Origin: Stygiobacter sp043807765
Lineage (GTDB): Bacteria > Bacteroidota > Ignavibacteria > Ignavibacteriales > Melioribacteraceae
NCBI GenBank assembly: GCA_043807765.1
Contig: JAZDFQ010000059.1
Coordinates: 62,001 to 126,000, forward strand
DNA: 64,000 nucleotides
Reading direction: 5' to 3'
The translations under genes and the position numbers were made by a program. This document shows positions 18,946 to 28,380 of the stretch, one piece after another; within the stretch, counting starts at the first letter, position 1; the number at the start of each line of letters is the position of its first letter. Below the pieces are notes generated by a model, which worked only from the letters and a program-made list of their open reading frames with translations, made no database searches and was not told where the DNA came from.

Positions 18946-20214
18946 ATGAAGAATACTTTTTACAATGAATTTGATTTTGAGCGCTTGAAAAAGAGCGAGC
19001 GCGGAAATGATTACCGTTCACCTTTTCAAATTGACCGCGATAGAATTATCCATTCTTCGGAATTCCGGCGCTTGCAAGGAAAAACACAAGTGTTCTTACC
19101 CGGCGAATACGATTTTTATCGTACTCGACTCACTCATTCAATAGAAGTTGCGCAGATCGGCAGATCTATTTGCAATTATCTTTGCGCAACAGAAACCGAC
19201 TTACTAACTGAGAATTACTTTATAGACTCCGATCTTGTTGAAGCAATCTGTCTCGCCCACGATCTTGGTCATCCACCTTTTGGGCATGCCGGAGAGCGAA
19301 CATTAAACAGATTAATGAAGAAGTATGGCGGTTTTGAAGGCAACGGACAAACTCTTCGTTTAATTACTGAAAAATTTTACCGTAGAGAAGATCAGCATCG
19401 CGGTTTAAATCCTTCCAGAGCTTTTTTAGATGGAATACTTAAATACAAAGCAACGTTCAGCAATTTTAAGAACCCGGATAATCATTTTGTTTATGATGAA
19501 GATAAAAAATATCTCGATTTTGTTTTTGGAAAAAAGAAATACCGCAGCTTGCTAAAGGCCGCCGAGAAGCTAAACGAGTTTAAAAGTATTGAATGCCAAA
19601 TTATGGATTGGGCAGACGACACAGCTTATGCGATTAACGATTTGGTTGACAGCATTTCCGGCGGATTCATAACGATAGCAAAACTTTCCCGCTGGCAAAC
19701 CGAACAGCCGCTCACCGAATTTCAGAACAGTATCATCGAGGAAATAAACGGCTGGATTAAAAAGGGAAATTTCAAAGCTATGTTTGGTGCACAGATCGGC
19801 TCTTTTATAAGATCAACCAGTTTGAAGAAAAAGAAAACATTTATGGATGGCTTAACAAACAGATACAAGTATGATCTTGTCATTCCAAACGAAATTCTTG
19901 AAAGAGCAAAAATTTATAAAAAAATCTCTGTTGATCTAGTTTTTCGCTCTTCTGCTCTGCACCAAATTGAATTCAAGGGCAACTCAATGATAGAAAGCGT
20001 CTTCAATCTTTTTGAAAAAAACTACGTAACTACACTTGGCAACACTAAGCTTCTTCCCGATTTCAATGATAAAATTATTCGAAAGGAAAAGAATAAGAAG
20101 CAGCGCGCTCGAATGATTTGTGATTACATTGCCGGCTCGACAGATTCTTACGCGACCAGAATGTATAGAAGATTGTTCGATATTGAATACAGCGCGTTAA
20201 CGGACTTGGCTTAG
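18946..20214 (+). CDS. dgt: dGTPase-like HD-domain deoxynucleotide triphosphohydrolase
   Basis: A 422-residue HD-superfamily enzyme that hydrolyses dNTPs to deoxynucleoside and triphosphate. Visible are the FRRLQGKTQVF segment, the first metal histidine in TRLTHSIEVAQ, the HD pair in LAHDLGHPPFGHAGE, and the downstream WADDTAYAINDLVDS aspartate motif, all typical of Dgt. The frame opens with GTG at 18940, but the ATG two codons later at 18946 is the likelier start. Single gene, divergent from the CDF exporter. Roles include dNTP pool control and, in some lineages, phage defence; the family alone does not say which. Confidence 0.88.
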   Translation: MKNTFYNEFDFERLKKSERGNDYRSPFQIDRDRIIHSSEFRRLQGKTQVFLPGEYDFYRTRLTHSIEVAQIGRSICNYLCATETDLLTENYFIDSDLVEAICLAHDLGHPPFGHAGERTLNRLMKKYGGFEGNGQTLRLITEKFYRREDQHRGLNPSRAFLDGILKYKATFSNFKNPDNHFVYDEDKKYLDFVFGKKKYRSLLKAAEKLNEFKSIECQIMDWADDTAYAINDLVDSISGGFITIAKLSRWQTEQPLTEFQNSIIEEINGWIKKGNFKAMFGAQIGSFIRSTSLKKKKTFMDGLTNRYKYDLVIPNEILERAKIYKKISVDLVFRSSALHQIEFKGNSMIESVFNLFEKNYVTTLGNTKLLPDFNDKIIRKEKNKKQRARMICDYIAGSTDSYATRMYRRLFDIEYSALTDLA

Positions 20215-20256
20215 CCGCGCACTATAATTTATGATTAGCACAGAAAGAAAATATTA

Positions 20257-21453
20257 ATGGCGAAGATTAGAATTACAACCGAAGAAGGTGACAGACGGCT
20301 AAACAGACTGCTTCATTATCTTACTGATTACATTTACACAGTAAAACTCCAAGACGGCGTTGCAATTGAAACTTACCATGGCCCCGGCTGCGTAAACGTT
20401 ACCGGATATACATCGAGAGATCATGACGAAGACCCACACTTGTGGTACCGCATGGTTTATGATGATGATAAGGAAGCCGTTCTTAAGCAAGCTAGAGAAG
20501 CTTCTGCCGGAATTGATACGCCGCCAGTTGAACATCGCATCACTCACCGCGATGGAAGCATACGATGGGTAAAAAACACAATTGTTCTTTCTAAAGACTT
20601 CTTAGGAAAATTAACTTCTTATGATGGACTCATTACCGACATAACAGAATTAAAAAAAGCAGAAGAATTAAATTCGATTAAGCAAAAGCAGTTAATCCAG
20701 GCAGATAAAATGGTTGCGCTTGGAACTATGGTTGGCGGTATTGCGCACGAAGTAAACAACCCGAACAATTTCATTTTGCTCAATGCGCAGTTTCTTCAAA
20801 AAGTTTTTGTTGATACTTATCCGATTCTAAAAGAATATTATGAACAGAATGGAGACTTTGCGCTAGCCGGAATACCCTTTTCCAAATCGAAGGAAAAAAT
20901 TCTTCAATCGCTGCAAGGAATAATAGAAGGAGTTATGCGCGTTCGGGGAATTACCAAGAGCTTAACAGATTATGCAAAGAAGGACCCGGGCGATCTTAAT
21001 CAAGAAGTAAACATTAACACGGTGATTGAAGGAGCAGTTTTAATAGCCGGAAACAAAATCAAGAACTCCACAAATTATTTCAAAATAGTTTATGATGATC
21101 TGGTTCCAGCTATCAAAGGAAATAAACAGCAGCTTGAACAAGTGCTCATAAATTTAATTAACAACTCTTGCGAGTCTTTGCAAAACAAAGAACAGAAAAT
21201 TACCATTTCGGTAAATGTTGAAAGAGAAATACACAGAATAAAAGTTATTATTGAAGATGAGGGCGCGGGAATTAACGAAGAAAATCTTAGCTTCATTTTT
21301 GATCCGTTCTTTACAACTAAAAGAAGTTCCGGCGGAACCGGCTTAGGGCTTTACATCTCTTACAACATAATTAAAAGCCACGGCGGAGAGCTTGTTATTA
21401 AAAGCAATCCGGGTAGAGGAACAACCTGCGAACTAATTTTTAATTACGATTGA
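20257..21453 (+). CDS. NtrB-like PAS sensor histidine kinase
   Basis: A 398-residue soluble kinase. One PAS domain (about 20-135, with the HRITHRDGSIRWV strand) is followed by a short coiled segment, an acceptor helix with GIAHEVNNPNN (His164) and a HATPase_c domain with NLINNSCESL, DEGAGI and GTGLGLYIS. This HExNNP-type acceptor box is typical of kinases that partner sigma54 activators. An NtrC-like activator begins 7 bp after its stop, so the pair is one operon. The PAS ligand is unknown. Confidence 0.9.
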   Translation: MAKIRITTEEGDRRLNRLLHYLTDYIYTVKLQDGVAIETYHGPGCVNVTGYTSRDHDEDPHLWYRMVYDDDKEAVLKQAREASAGIDTPPVEHRITHRDGSIRWVKNTIVLSKDFLGKLTSYDGLITDITELKKAEELNSIKQKQLIQADKMVALGTMVGGIAHEVNNPNNFILLNAQFLQKVFVDTYPILKEYYEQNGDFALAGIPFSKSKEKILQSLQGIIEGVMRVRGITKSLTDYAKKDPGDLNQEVNINTVIEGAVLIAGNKIKNSTNYFKIVYDDLVPAIKGNKQQLEQVLINLINNSCESLQNKEQKITISVNVEREIHRIKVIIEDEGAGINEENLSFIFDPFFTTKRSSGGTGLGLYISYNIIKSHGGELVIKSNPGRGTTCELIFNYD

Positions 21454-21460
21454 GGAATCA

Positions 21461-22873
21461 ATGGCGGCAGCTTCATATCCTAATCAACCGATTCTACTTG
21501 TTGACGATGAACAAGCGTTTTTATTCAGTGCAGAAAACGTTTTGGTTTCTAACGGCATAACAAATGTTAAAACCGTAAGCGACAGCACAAGTGTAATGGG
21601 CTTACTGGCACACGAAGAATTTAGTGTGATTGTTTTAGATATAAACATGCCCATCATAAGCGGAATGGAACTACTTCCGCAAATTGTTGAAAAATATCCG
21701 CGCACTCCGGTTGTTATTCTTACAGCAGTAAACGATGTAGAAAGCGCTGTGCAATGTATTAAAGCCGGCGCATTCAATTACATATTAAAGCCGGTTGATG
21801 ATGCCCGTTTGGTTACTACTATTCGCGGTGGACTGGATCTTAAGGATACACGCGATGAAAACGTTCGGTTAAAAGATTATTTGCTTCGCGATAAACTAGA
21901 ACACCCGGAAGCGTTTGCTCACATAATAACTAAAAGTTCCTCTATGCGTGCTATCTTTAAGTACATTGAAGCAATTGCACGCACGTCTCTTCCCGTTTTG
22001 ATTACCGGAGAAACCGGAGTTGGCAAAGAACTTATTGCTTCTGCGATTCACAGCTTAAGCAGCAGAGGCGGAAACCTCATTCCGCTAAACGTCGCAGGTG
22101 TTGATGACAATTTGTTTTCCGATACTCTTTTCGGTCACAAGAAAGGCGCATTTACCGGTGCCGATACGGAAAGAAAAGGATTAATAGAGCAAGCTGAAGG
22201 AGGAACTCTTTTTCTTGATGAGATTGGTGATCTTAGTCTTGAATCTCAGGTTAAACTGCTTCGGTTAATTCAAGATGGAAAATATTTTCCACTTGGCTCC
22301 GATATAGCAAAGCTTGCCGACGTAAGAATCATATGCGCAACAAATAAAAACATTGACTCGATGAAAGAGGGAAATGCCTTTCGTAAAGATTTGTATTACA
22401 GACTGCAAACTCATCACATACATATTCCTCCTTTAAAAGACCGCAAAGGAGATATTCAATTACTCATAAATCATTTTATGGAAAAAGCCAGCCAGCAGCT
22501 TGGCAAGAAAAAGCCAACACCGCCAAAAGAACTTTATACGCTTCTTTCTAATTATAGTTTTCCCGGAAATATCCGCGAGCTTGAAGGAATTATATTCGAT
22601 GCAGTAAGCGTGCACAATTCCGGCGTAATGTCGCTTGGTCCAATTAGAGATAAAATATTCCGCGAAGAAGTATTTTCTTCAGAAACAATTTCATCCGAAG
22701 AAGGAATTATTTTTTCGGATCAATTGCCAACACTAAAAGATGCCGAAGATTCTTTAATTGCCGAAGCATTGAAGCGCGCGGAAGGAAACCAGAGCATTGC
22801 GGCTGAAATGCTTGGACTTAGCAGAAGGGCGCTTAACAACAGATTGAGTAGAAAGACAGATTCATCCTCTTAA
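21461..22873 (+). CDS. NtrC-family sigma54-dependent response regulator
   Basis: A 470-residue activator: receiver (phospho-acceptor D60 in VIVLDINMP), AAA+ domain (about 150-390) with Walker A GETGVGKE, the sigma54-contacting loop GAFTGA, and Walker B GGTLFLDEIGD, and a C-terminal Fis-type helix-turn-helix (AAEMLGLSRRALNNRLSRK). It has a GAGG ribosome site and is coupled to the NtrB-like kinase. It should open sigma54 promoters. A sigma54-like sequence lies 180 bp downstream ahead of a small exported protein, which makes that gene a candidate target. Confidence 0.93.
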   Translation: MAAASYPNQPILLVDDEQAFLFSAENVLVSNGITNVKTVSDSTSVMGLLAHEEFSVIVLDINMPIISGMELLPQIVEKYPRTPVVILTAVNDVESAVQCIKAGAFNYILKPVDDARLVTTIRGGLDLKDTRDENVRLKDYLLRDKLEHPEAFAHIITKSSSMRAIFKYIEAIARTSLPVLITGETGVGKELIASAIHSLSSRGGNLIPLNVAGVDDNLFSDTLFGHKKGAFTGADTERKGLIEQAEGGTLFLDEIGDLSLESQVKLLRLIQDGKYFPLGSDIAKLADVRIICATNKNIDSMKEGNAFRKDLYYRLQTHHIHIPPLKDRKGDIQLLINHFMEKASQQLGKKKPTPPKELYTLLSNYSFPGNIRELEGIIFDAVSVHNSGVMSLGPIRDKIFREEVFSSETISSEEGIIFSDQLPTLKDAEDSLIAEALKRAEGNQSIAAEMLGLSRRALNNRLSRKTDSSS

Positions 22874-23052
22874 AACGGTGCCACATTTTTGTAAAGAGCC
22901 ACAAAAAGTAAACGATAAATCTTTCTGAAATTCCGCTTCTTTTTATTTGCAGCGAATATAGTCTGCAATTTTGTGGCAGCCCTTTTCTTGAACAAAAAAT
23001 TTCTTTCCTCCAAAAATCTCTTGAAACAAAAGCATTCGCTCACAAAAACACT

Positions 23053-23069
23053 TTGGCATTCAACTTGAT
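23053..23069 (+). promoter_or_regulatory. Sigma54-like promoter ahead of the 138-residue exported protein
   Basis: TTGGCATTCAACTTGAT has the -24 element GG and a -12 element at the correct 10-nt spacing, but reads GA where the consensus has GC. It lies 41 bp upstream of the ATG at 23110 and directly downstream of a sigma54 activator gene. No well-spaced sigma70 pair was seen. Confidence 0.4.
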
Positions 23070-23109
23070 TTATAATGATCGAACTAAACAATAATCAGAA
23101 AGGTGTTAT

Positions 23110-23526
23110 ATGAAAGTATTAAGAATTTTTACGTTGGCAATAGTGATTAGCACATTAGCATTATCTTCAACCTCTTTTGCTGCTTTATCTGGGGCAGAAA
23201 AGAAAATGGGTGCGAAAACCGTAAACAACTTTATTGAAGCAATGAACTGCGAGAACACCGGAGTTGTGGAATCGGCAATTCTAATTAGCATGGAATTGAA
23301 AGCACGCTATCCGGAATTTGATCTGGAAAAAGTAGAAGACAAATTAAGTTCTCTGGCAATTGATGGCGAAACTCCGATCATCAGATATAGAGCCCAGCTT
23401 GCCAGACTGTTTTACTCAAACTACTCACTTTTCAGCGATATGAAATTTGAGGATAAGGAGTATCCGGAAAAGACTTTTAGAGCAATCATTGACAGATTGG
23501 AAAACATAAATCTAGCCTCCAACTAA
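23110..23526 (+). CDS. Small exported protein of unknown function
   Basis: A 138-residue protein with a clear Sec signal peptide (MKVLRIF, hydrophobic core, cleavage probably after SSTSFA). The mature part of about 115 residues is mostly helical in composition, with one or two cysteines and no recognised motif; alternating helices such as TGVVESAILISMELKARYP suggest a small helical-repeat fold. I do not recognise a family. The ATG follows AAGGTG. Its position after an ntrBC-like pair, a sigma54-like promoter in front and a branched inverted-repeat structure behind suggest a regulated single-gene transcript. Confidence 0.75.
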   Translation: MKVLRIFTLAIVISTLALSSTSFAALSGAEKKMGAKTVNNFIEAMNCENTGVVESAILISMELKARYPEFDLEKVEDKLSSLAIDGETPIIRYRAQLARLFYSNYSLFSDMKFEDKEYPEKTFRAIIDRLENINLASN

Positions 23527-23533
23527 TTCTCAA

Positions 23534-23637
23534 AGGGAGCTGTTCTTAAAAATTTCAATGTTGTTGCTAAAGTTTTCTGTTGGTTTCTTTAGTTAGATAT
23601 TGGAGTGGACCTCCTCGTCAAAGAACAGCTCTTTCTT
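23534..23637 (+). other. Branched RNA fold in the 3' region of the exported protein gene
   Basis: A perfect 11-bp inverted repeat, GAGCTGTTCTT (23537-23547) and AAGAACAGCTC (23621-23631), encloses two further hairpins: CTAAAG/CTTTAG (23567-23572, 23587-23592) and GGAG/CTCC (23602-23605, 23611-23614). A T-rich tract follows the outer stem. It could be a terminator-bearing 3' UTR or a small structured RNA. Confidence 0.45.
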
Positions 23638-23658
23638 TTATAAATTCCGCATTGTTTC

Positions 23659-24852
23659 TTAATTTCCGCTTCCCTCAAAGTAAGACAAAACTTTATTCAG
23701 CACAGAATCAACAATAGAGTCGGGACAAGAAGCACCGCATGTAAGAGCAATTGTTATTGTTTCTTTTTCCGGAAGAAAATTCGTTGTTTGAATCTCTTTG
23801 TGAGCAGATAGTTTATAGTGATCTATAATCCTTTGAGAAATGATTTTAGATGAGTCGGAAATAAAATAGGTGGGGAATTTCTGCTCAAGTAATTCTACTA
23901 AGTGAGATGTATTTGAGCTGTTGTATCCGCCAACAACAATTGCCAAATCAGCATCTTCATTCATTAAAGCTACTGTTGCAGTTTGATTATCGTTTGTAGC
24001 GTAACAAAGTGTGTCACGTGTATCGGCAAAGTGTTCTTTAATGTTCTCTTCGCCAAACTTTTGAATCATCGTTTCGCGCAAGAAATCTGCAATTTCTTGA
24101 GTCTCAGTTGCAAGCATAGTGGTTTGGTTAACAACACCGATTCTCAGCAAATCTTTTTCTACTTTAAATCCATTCGAGTATTTTCCAGCAAAGATTTCGT
24201 TAAACTCTTTTGCAGAAAGTTCTCCCAAGATTGCGCCGGCTAGAATTTTTGCTTCATCCATGTTGCGAATAATTATAGAAGCCGCATTTTGATTTGAATG
24301 AGAAAATGTAGCGCGGGTTTCCTCATGATGGAATTTACCATGAATGACGACTGTATAATTATTTTGTCCTAAAGCAGAGGCTCTATTCCAGACCTTTTCA
24401 ACAAATGGGCAAGTAGTGTTATACTTAACGGTATCGATTCCTTTTTGCTTAAGAAGTTCTTCAACTTCCAGCGTTGTGCCGAAAGCGGGAATGATTACAA
24501 CGTCCTCTGCAGATATTTCGCGCCAAGGAATTAATTGCAATCCATAATTATCCATTATAAAATTTATTCCACGGCTTTGTAGATCTTCGTTTACCGCCGG
24601 GTTGTGAATCATCTCGCTCAACAAAAAGATTCTCTTACCCGGATTTTCGTTTATGGTTTTATAAGCAATTTCAATAGCGTTTTCTACACCGTAGCAAAAG
24701 CCAAAATGGCGGGCAATTAAAAACCGAATTGGACCAAAATCCAATTCGGTTGGTTTGAAGTCTTGTTTGCGGGGATCTTCTAACTTTCTCTGTTCTTTAA
24801 TTTTAGAAATTATAGAACTTTTGTAGAATTCCGGAATTTCAAATTTTTTCAT
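23659..24852 (-). CDS. ispH: 4-hydroxy-3-methylbut-2-enyl diphosphate reductase (LytB)
   Basis: The last enzyme of the MEP isoprenoid pathway: a 4Fe-4S reductase making IPP and DMAPP from HMBPP. The three cluster cysteines are visible in HFGFCYGVENA, NTTCPFVEKV and CGASCPDSIVD, with conserved histidines in HGKFHHEET and the VGGYNSSNTSHL strand. At 397 residues it is the longer type seen in cyanobacteria and Bacteroidota relatives, with an N-terminal extension of about 45 residues. A TTG at 24855 precedes the preferred ATG at 24852. It follows the DUF2911 gene on the same strand after 36 bp. Confidence 0.93.
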   Translation of the reverse strand: MKKFEIPEFYKSSIISKIKEQRKLEDPRKQDFKPTELDFGPIRFLIARHFGFCYGVENAIEIAYKTINENPGKRIFLLSEMIHNPAVNEDLQSRGINFIMDNYGLQLIPWREISAEDVVIIPAFGTTLEVEELLKQKGIDTVKYNTTCPFVEKVWNRASALGQNNYTVVIHGKFHHEETRATFSHSNQNAASIIIRNMDEAKILAGAILGELSAKEFNEIFAGKYSNGFKVEKDLLRIGVVNQTTMLATETQEIADFLRETMIQKFGEENIKEHFADTRDTLCYATNDNQTATVALMNEDADLAIVVGGYNSSNTSHLVELLEQKFPTYFISDSSKIISQRIIDHYKLSAHKEIQTTNFLPEKETITIALTCGASCPDSIVDSVLNKVLSYFEGSGN

Positions 24853-24888
24853 CAATTCGCCATTTAATCGTAATAACCGGATTGCACC

Positions 24889-25728
24889 TTACTTCGATTT
24901 TATCTGCTTCTCTAAGAAATCGACCTGGGAAACAAAAGAATCCCAGTTTTTGTCTGTTCGTCCAACCTCTCGGCACTTTTCCAAAGCTTTCAGAGCTTCA
25001 TTGGTATTATTCTTTTTGAGCATCAATTTTGCTTTTACAAAATAAGGATAATAACCACCGCCGAGAGAAATTGCTTTTTCTACCCAGATAAATGGTTCTT
25101 CACCAAACAGATTATTTTCAGCGGAATAGTTTGCTGCTTGTGAGTAATTCTGCCAATTGTCCGGTTTAACCGCAAGTGCTTCTTTAATTTTTGCATACAC
25201 TTGGCTTGTTAAATCAACCTCAACTTTAAAAGATATTTTTAAATTTTCCCAACGAACAAAAACAGATGCGGATGCATCGGTTAGATTATCGAAAGAAAAA
25301 CATAAATTTTCTGCAAAAGTGCTTTGAGTTGGCTTAGCTTTGAAGCGAATTAGGTCATGCTCTTCTTTGTAAGTAAAAGCACCCCATTGTTTATCAACCT
25401 TATTTAGAATAATAGTCCATTCGCTTTCCATTGGGATCGTGAATAAAGAATATTTTCCGGCCGGCACTTTGTTGCCTTCTACAGTAACATCTGTAGTAAA
25501 TTGAATTGTTGTAGCCTCGTTGGCGCCGGTTCTCCATACCTTGTTAAATGGAACAAGCGCTCCCCATATTTTTCTTCCATGCACGGCCGGACGGCAATAA
25601 TTAATTGTAATGTTGGTATATCCAACTGTCTGCGATACCGATGCATTCGGGCTCAGTCGCGGAAGCTCTACTTGCGCGGTTAAGCTAACTATTGCCAACA
25701 AGAACAAAACTAAAAATTTCGCTTTCAT
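24889..25728 (-). CDS. Exported DUF2911-family protein
   Basis: A 279-residue protein with a signal peptide ending near LTAQ. Residues 20-170 show the DUF2911 pattern common in Bacteroidota: SPNASVSQTVGYTNITINYCRPAVHGR, WRTGANEATTIQF and AGKYSLFTIP. The C-terminal 100 residues look like two or three TPR-type helical hairpins (QNYSQAANYSAENN, NEALKALEKCREVG). The function of DUF2911 is unknown. It probably resides in the periplasm or on the cell surface. Possibly co-transcribed with ispH downstream. Confidence 0.82.
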   Translation of the reverse strand: MKAKFLVLFLLAIVSLTAQVELPRLSPNASVSQTVGYTNITINYCRPAVHGRKIWGALVPFNKVWRTGANEATTIQFTTDVTVEGNKVPAGKYSLFTIPMESEWTIILNKVDKQWGAFTYKEEHDLIRFKAKPTQSTFAENLCFSFDNLTDASASVFVRWENLKISFKVEVDLTSQVYAKIKEALAVKPDNWQNYSQAANYSAENNLFGEEPFIWVEKAISLGGGYYPYFVKAKLMLKKNNTNEALKALEKCREVGRTDKNWDSFVSQVDFLEKQIKSK

Positions 25729-25927
25729 GCTTTTTCCAATCTTTATTAATTAAATTTAGCCGAATTTGTGATTTGTCATGTTTGAAAGATAGGATAAGCA
25801 AAGTACTCTTTCCACACCTTTTCCTTTACATAAAAACAATTCTAACTGCCAAATAATTCCATGGTGTAAAACCTCAAATGCTGTTTTTTTTATGATAATC
25901 TATGTCGCTTAATTTCGAGCAATAGGT

Positions 25928-25939
25928 TTATTCGAATAA
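25928..25939. promoter_or_regulatory. 12-bp perfect palindrome in a divergent promoter region
   Basis: TTATTCGAATAA lies 46 bp before the glycosidase start, in the 257-bp gap between two divergent exported-protein genes. It could be an operator, but no cognate regulator is evident. Confidence 0.25.
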
Positions 25940-25985
25940 CATCTTTAATTTTGAAGTAGAGTCTTTCATATAAACTTTTACCAGC

Positions 25986-27134
25986 ATGAAAAAATACTTT
26001 CTAGTTTTTATACTCGCGTCCATACACCTATTCGCCCAAGTTAAATATGATACGATTTCTTCCAACTTTATTAGCAAGGGAATTAAATATTCTAAATTAA
26101 CGGAGACGTCCGCACCCTGGTCAATTCATGTTTTGGAAATCGATTTGAAGAATCCCCACATCAAAATTGAATCTTTTAAAGCAGCCAATCTTATTAAAGG
26201 TAATGAGCAAACTTCCATGATTGCGAAGCAAAATAGTTTTGCCGGACACAAAGTAATTGCTGCTTCAAATGGAGATTTTTATCACGCCGGTGGAATTCCA
26301 ACAAATATTCAAGTACGAAACGGACAGATAATATCTCCTCCAATTGCACGTACAATTATTGCTTTTGGTGTGAACAACAAACCAATCATGAATTCTATTA
26401 AGTACTCGGGCAAAATATTAAAAGAAAGTTCTTCATATAATATTGATGGTGTAAATATAACTAGAAGAGCCAACCAACTGATTTTAATAAACCGCTACTT
26501 TGGTGAATCAACCGGAACTAATTCTTCCGGCAGAGAAGTTTTAGTTCAGCGCATTAATCAGTGGATTGTAAACGATACAGTAAAGTGTATTGTTAGAAAT
26601 ATCCAGAGCGGCATGGGAAACATGCCCATTCCCGATACAACTTATGCAGTAATTTCAACAGAGGGTTCGGCAATAACATTCACAAAGTACTTGAATATTG
26701 GTGACACATTAAAAATTATTAACGAGATTTCTCCTGCTATTCCAAAAATCAAAGAAGCAATTGGCGGATTTATTCAAGTTGTTAACAAAGGGAAGGATTA
26801 TGTAGACCAAAGCTATCTGAAAGAAAACAGACCGGGACACGCATTATTGCGTCACCCAAGAACTGCAGTCGGGTTTTCTCAAGACAGCACTAAACTTTAT
26901 TTAGTGGCTGTTGATGGAAGGCAAACCCACAGCGCCGGAATGACTTTGCATGAGCTCGCGGATTTAATGATTAAGATTGGCGTTCATTACGGTTTGAATT
27001 TAGATGGTGGCGGTTCTACAACTATGGTTGTGCGAGATTCGGTTGTTAATATTCCTTCCGACGGAAAAGAACGGGCCATTTCAAATGGCTTGCTGATTAT
27101 ATCAACAGACCCGCATGAAGATTCTGTCAATTAG
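25986..27134 (+). CDS. Exported phosphodiester glycosidase (NAGPA/DUF2233 family)
   Basis: A 382-residue protein with a signal peptide (cleavage near LFAQ). The family core is present: WSIHVLEIDLKNP, AASNGDFYH, RTAVGFSQD, the catalytic-region YLVAVDGRQ and LNLDGGGSTTMVV near the C-terminus. The family includes the mammalian uncovering enzyme and bacterial enzymes tailoring polysaccharides or phosphodiester-linked sugars. The substrate here is unknown. It is a single gene with a weak ribosome site, divergent from the DUF2911 gene and convergent with a type IX cargo gene. Confidence 0.87.
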   Translation: MKKYFLVFILASIHLFAQVKYDTISSNFISKGIKYSKLTETSAPWSIHVLEIDLKNPHIKIESFKAANLIKGNEQTSMIAKQNSFAGHKVIAASNGDFYHAGGIPTNIQVRNGQIISPPIARTIIAFGVNNKPIMNSIKYSGKILKESSSYNIDGVNITRRANQLILINRYFGESTGTNSSGREVLVQRINQWIVNDTVKCIVRNIQSGMGNMPIPDTTYAVISTEGSAITFTKYLNIGDTLKIINEISPAIPKIKEAIGGFIQVVNKGKDYVDQSYLKENRPGHALLRHPRTAVGFSQDSTKLYLVAVDGRQTHSAGMTLHELADLMIKIGVHYGLNLDGGGSTTMVVRDSVVNIPSDGKERAISNGLLIISTDPHEDSVN

Positions 27135-27172
27135 ACTTTTTTGCAAGAGTATCATTATTCTAAATAATAAAT

Positions 27173-27197
27173 AAAGACGGAAAGCAATTCCGGCTTT
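27173..27197 (-). terminator. Hairpin between convergent genes, likely terminator
   Basis: AAAGACGGAA (27173-27182) pairs with TTCCGGCTTT (27188-27197) with one A-G mismatch and a 5-nt loop. On the minus strand it is followed by a T-rich stretch, favouring termination of the LamG-like gene. Confidence 0.45.
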
Positions 27198-27228
27198 GTA
27201 AATCTAATGGATCATTAATTTGTTGTTA

Positions 27229-28254
27229 TCACTTCATTAGTAACATTTTCTTTGTTGAAACAAAACTCCCGGCTCTCAGTGTGTAGAAATAAACTCCGGA
27301 AGAGAGTGAAGAACGTAGAGTGTGCTCGCTCCGACTCGCGTCTAGCGAGACGGAGAACGAAGAATTGTAAACTCCAGGCTGTTGGAATTCATTAACCAAC
27401 ATTGCAACTTCATTTCCCAAAACATCATATACTTTTAAGCTTACGTTGCTTGCCGCTTGAACCTTGTAGCTAATAGTTGTTTCCGGATTAAATGGATTGG
27501 GATAATTCTGCTCCAAATAAAAATCATTTGGAATAACATTTTCGTTTTTTACTTCAGTTGCCGTAAATTTTACAAATTCTGCTGGAGTGAGTGCACGTTT
27601 TGTGAACTTAACTAATCTCATTGCCCCTTTGAACCAAGATTTAGGATCTTGCCTAGCTCCAATAGAAATTTGCCCGTTATCAATTGGAATATAAATGATC
27701 TGACCGGCAAACTCTTGAATTCCATTTACAAAATCTTTCAGCGTACCGTTTTCATATACTAAAGCAATATGATACCATGGACCGATTGGATGAGATAGAT
27801 AATTTGCTTTAGTCGTGTCATCAATTAATGATAAACTAGCTGTCTCGGTCTTCATAAATGTTTCAAAAGTCCATCTGTTTTTAGATAGAAGCCTGAGTTC
27901 AAACAATATTCTTCTATTATCGTTTAAAGAACTTCTTATATGAAAAAAACGCTGTTCAACATTAGTCTTGATTGATGCAGAATCGGGTCTGATAATCATT
28001 TCTATTGTAAATGATTGAGAACTGCCAAGTGGATTTCCTTTAACTAAAAGAGCATTGTTGATACCGTTGAATTGAAGTACTCTTCCCAGTACGGTTTCGA
28101 CAACAGTGGGAAATTCCTTAAGCACAGAAGTTGTGTATCCGCCAATATTATCGGTCTTGTCTAAAATCCAAGTAGTTGAAGAAGTGTCTGTTTGTCCAAA
28201 TAAAAGAGTTGTTAAAGAAAAGGTCAGTACAAGGAATAATTTTAAAGTTTTCAT
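27229..28254 (-). CDS. Type IX-secreted LamG/concanavalin-like protein
   Basis: A 341-residue exported protein: signal peptide (end near LLFGQ), one laminin-G/concanavalin-like jelly-roll domain (about 45-220; FTIEMIIRPDS, WYHIALVYENG, ISIGARQDP), and an 80-residue type A sorting tail starting at LEQNYPNPFNPETTIS and ending TKKMLLMK. The tail directs passage through the type IX secretion system and surface anchoring. The ligand of the jelly-roll is unknown. The tail carries an in-frame palindromic insertion (27329-27355), and its DNA shares an 82-nt exact stretch with the gene at 32324. Confidence 0.85.
   Translation of the reverse strand: MKTLKLFLVLTFSLTTLLFGQTDTSSTTWILDKTDNIGGYTTSVLKEFPTVVETVLGRVLQFNGINNALLVKGNPLGSSQSFTIEMIIRPDSASIKTNVEQRFFHIRSSLNDNRRILFELRLLSKNRWTFETFMKTETASLSLIDDTTKANYLSHPIGPWYHIALVYENGTLKDFVNGIQEFAGQIIYIPIDNGQISIGARQDPKSWFKGAMRLVKFTKRALTPAEFVKFTATEVKNENVIPNDFYLEQNYPNPFNPETTISYKVQAASNVSLKVYDVLGNEVAMLVNEFQQPGVYNSSFSVSLDASRSEHTLRSSLSSGVYFYTLRAGSFVSTKKMLLMK
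27329..27355. repeat. In-frame palindrome inside a sorting tail
   Basis: CTCCG-A-CTCGC-gtcta-GCGAG-A-CGGAG is a 27-bp palindrome with one mismatch. Compared with the tail of the gene at 35331 it adds about ten residues (VSLDASRSEH) between YNSSFS and TLRSS without breaking the frame. Confidence 0.6.
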
Positions 28255-28380
28255 TTCACAGAAAGTAAATTATTTAATTTATTGATTACAAAATCCAACA
28301 AGAAAATACACCGCTCTAATGTTTGCGTCGGTTTACATATTCAAAAACAATGTTAATCTTACTTTTATAAAAATGAGAAA

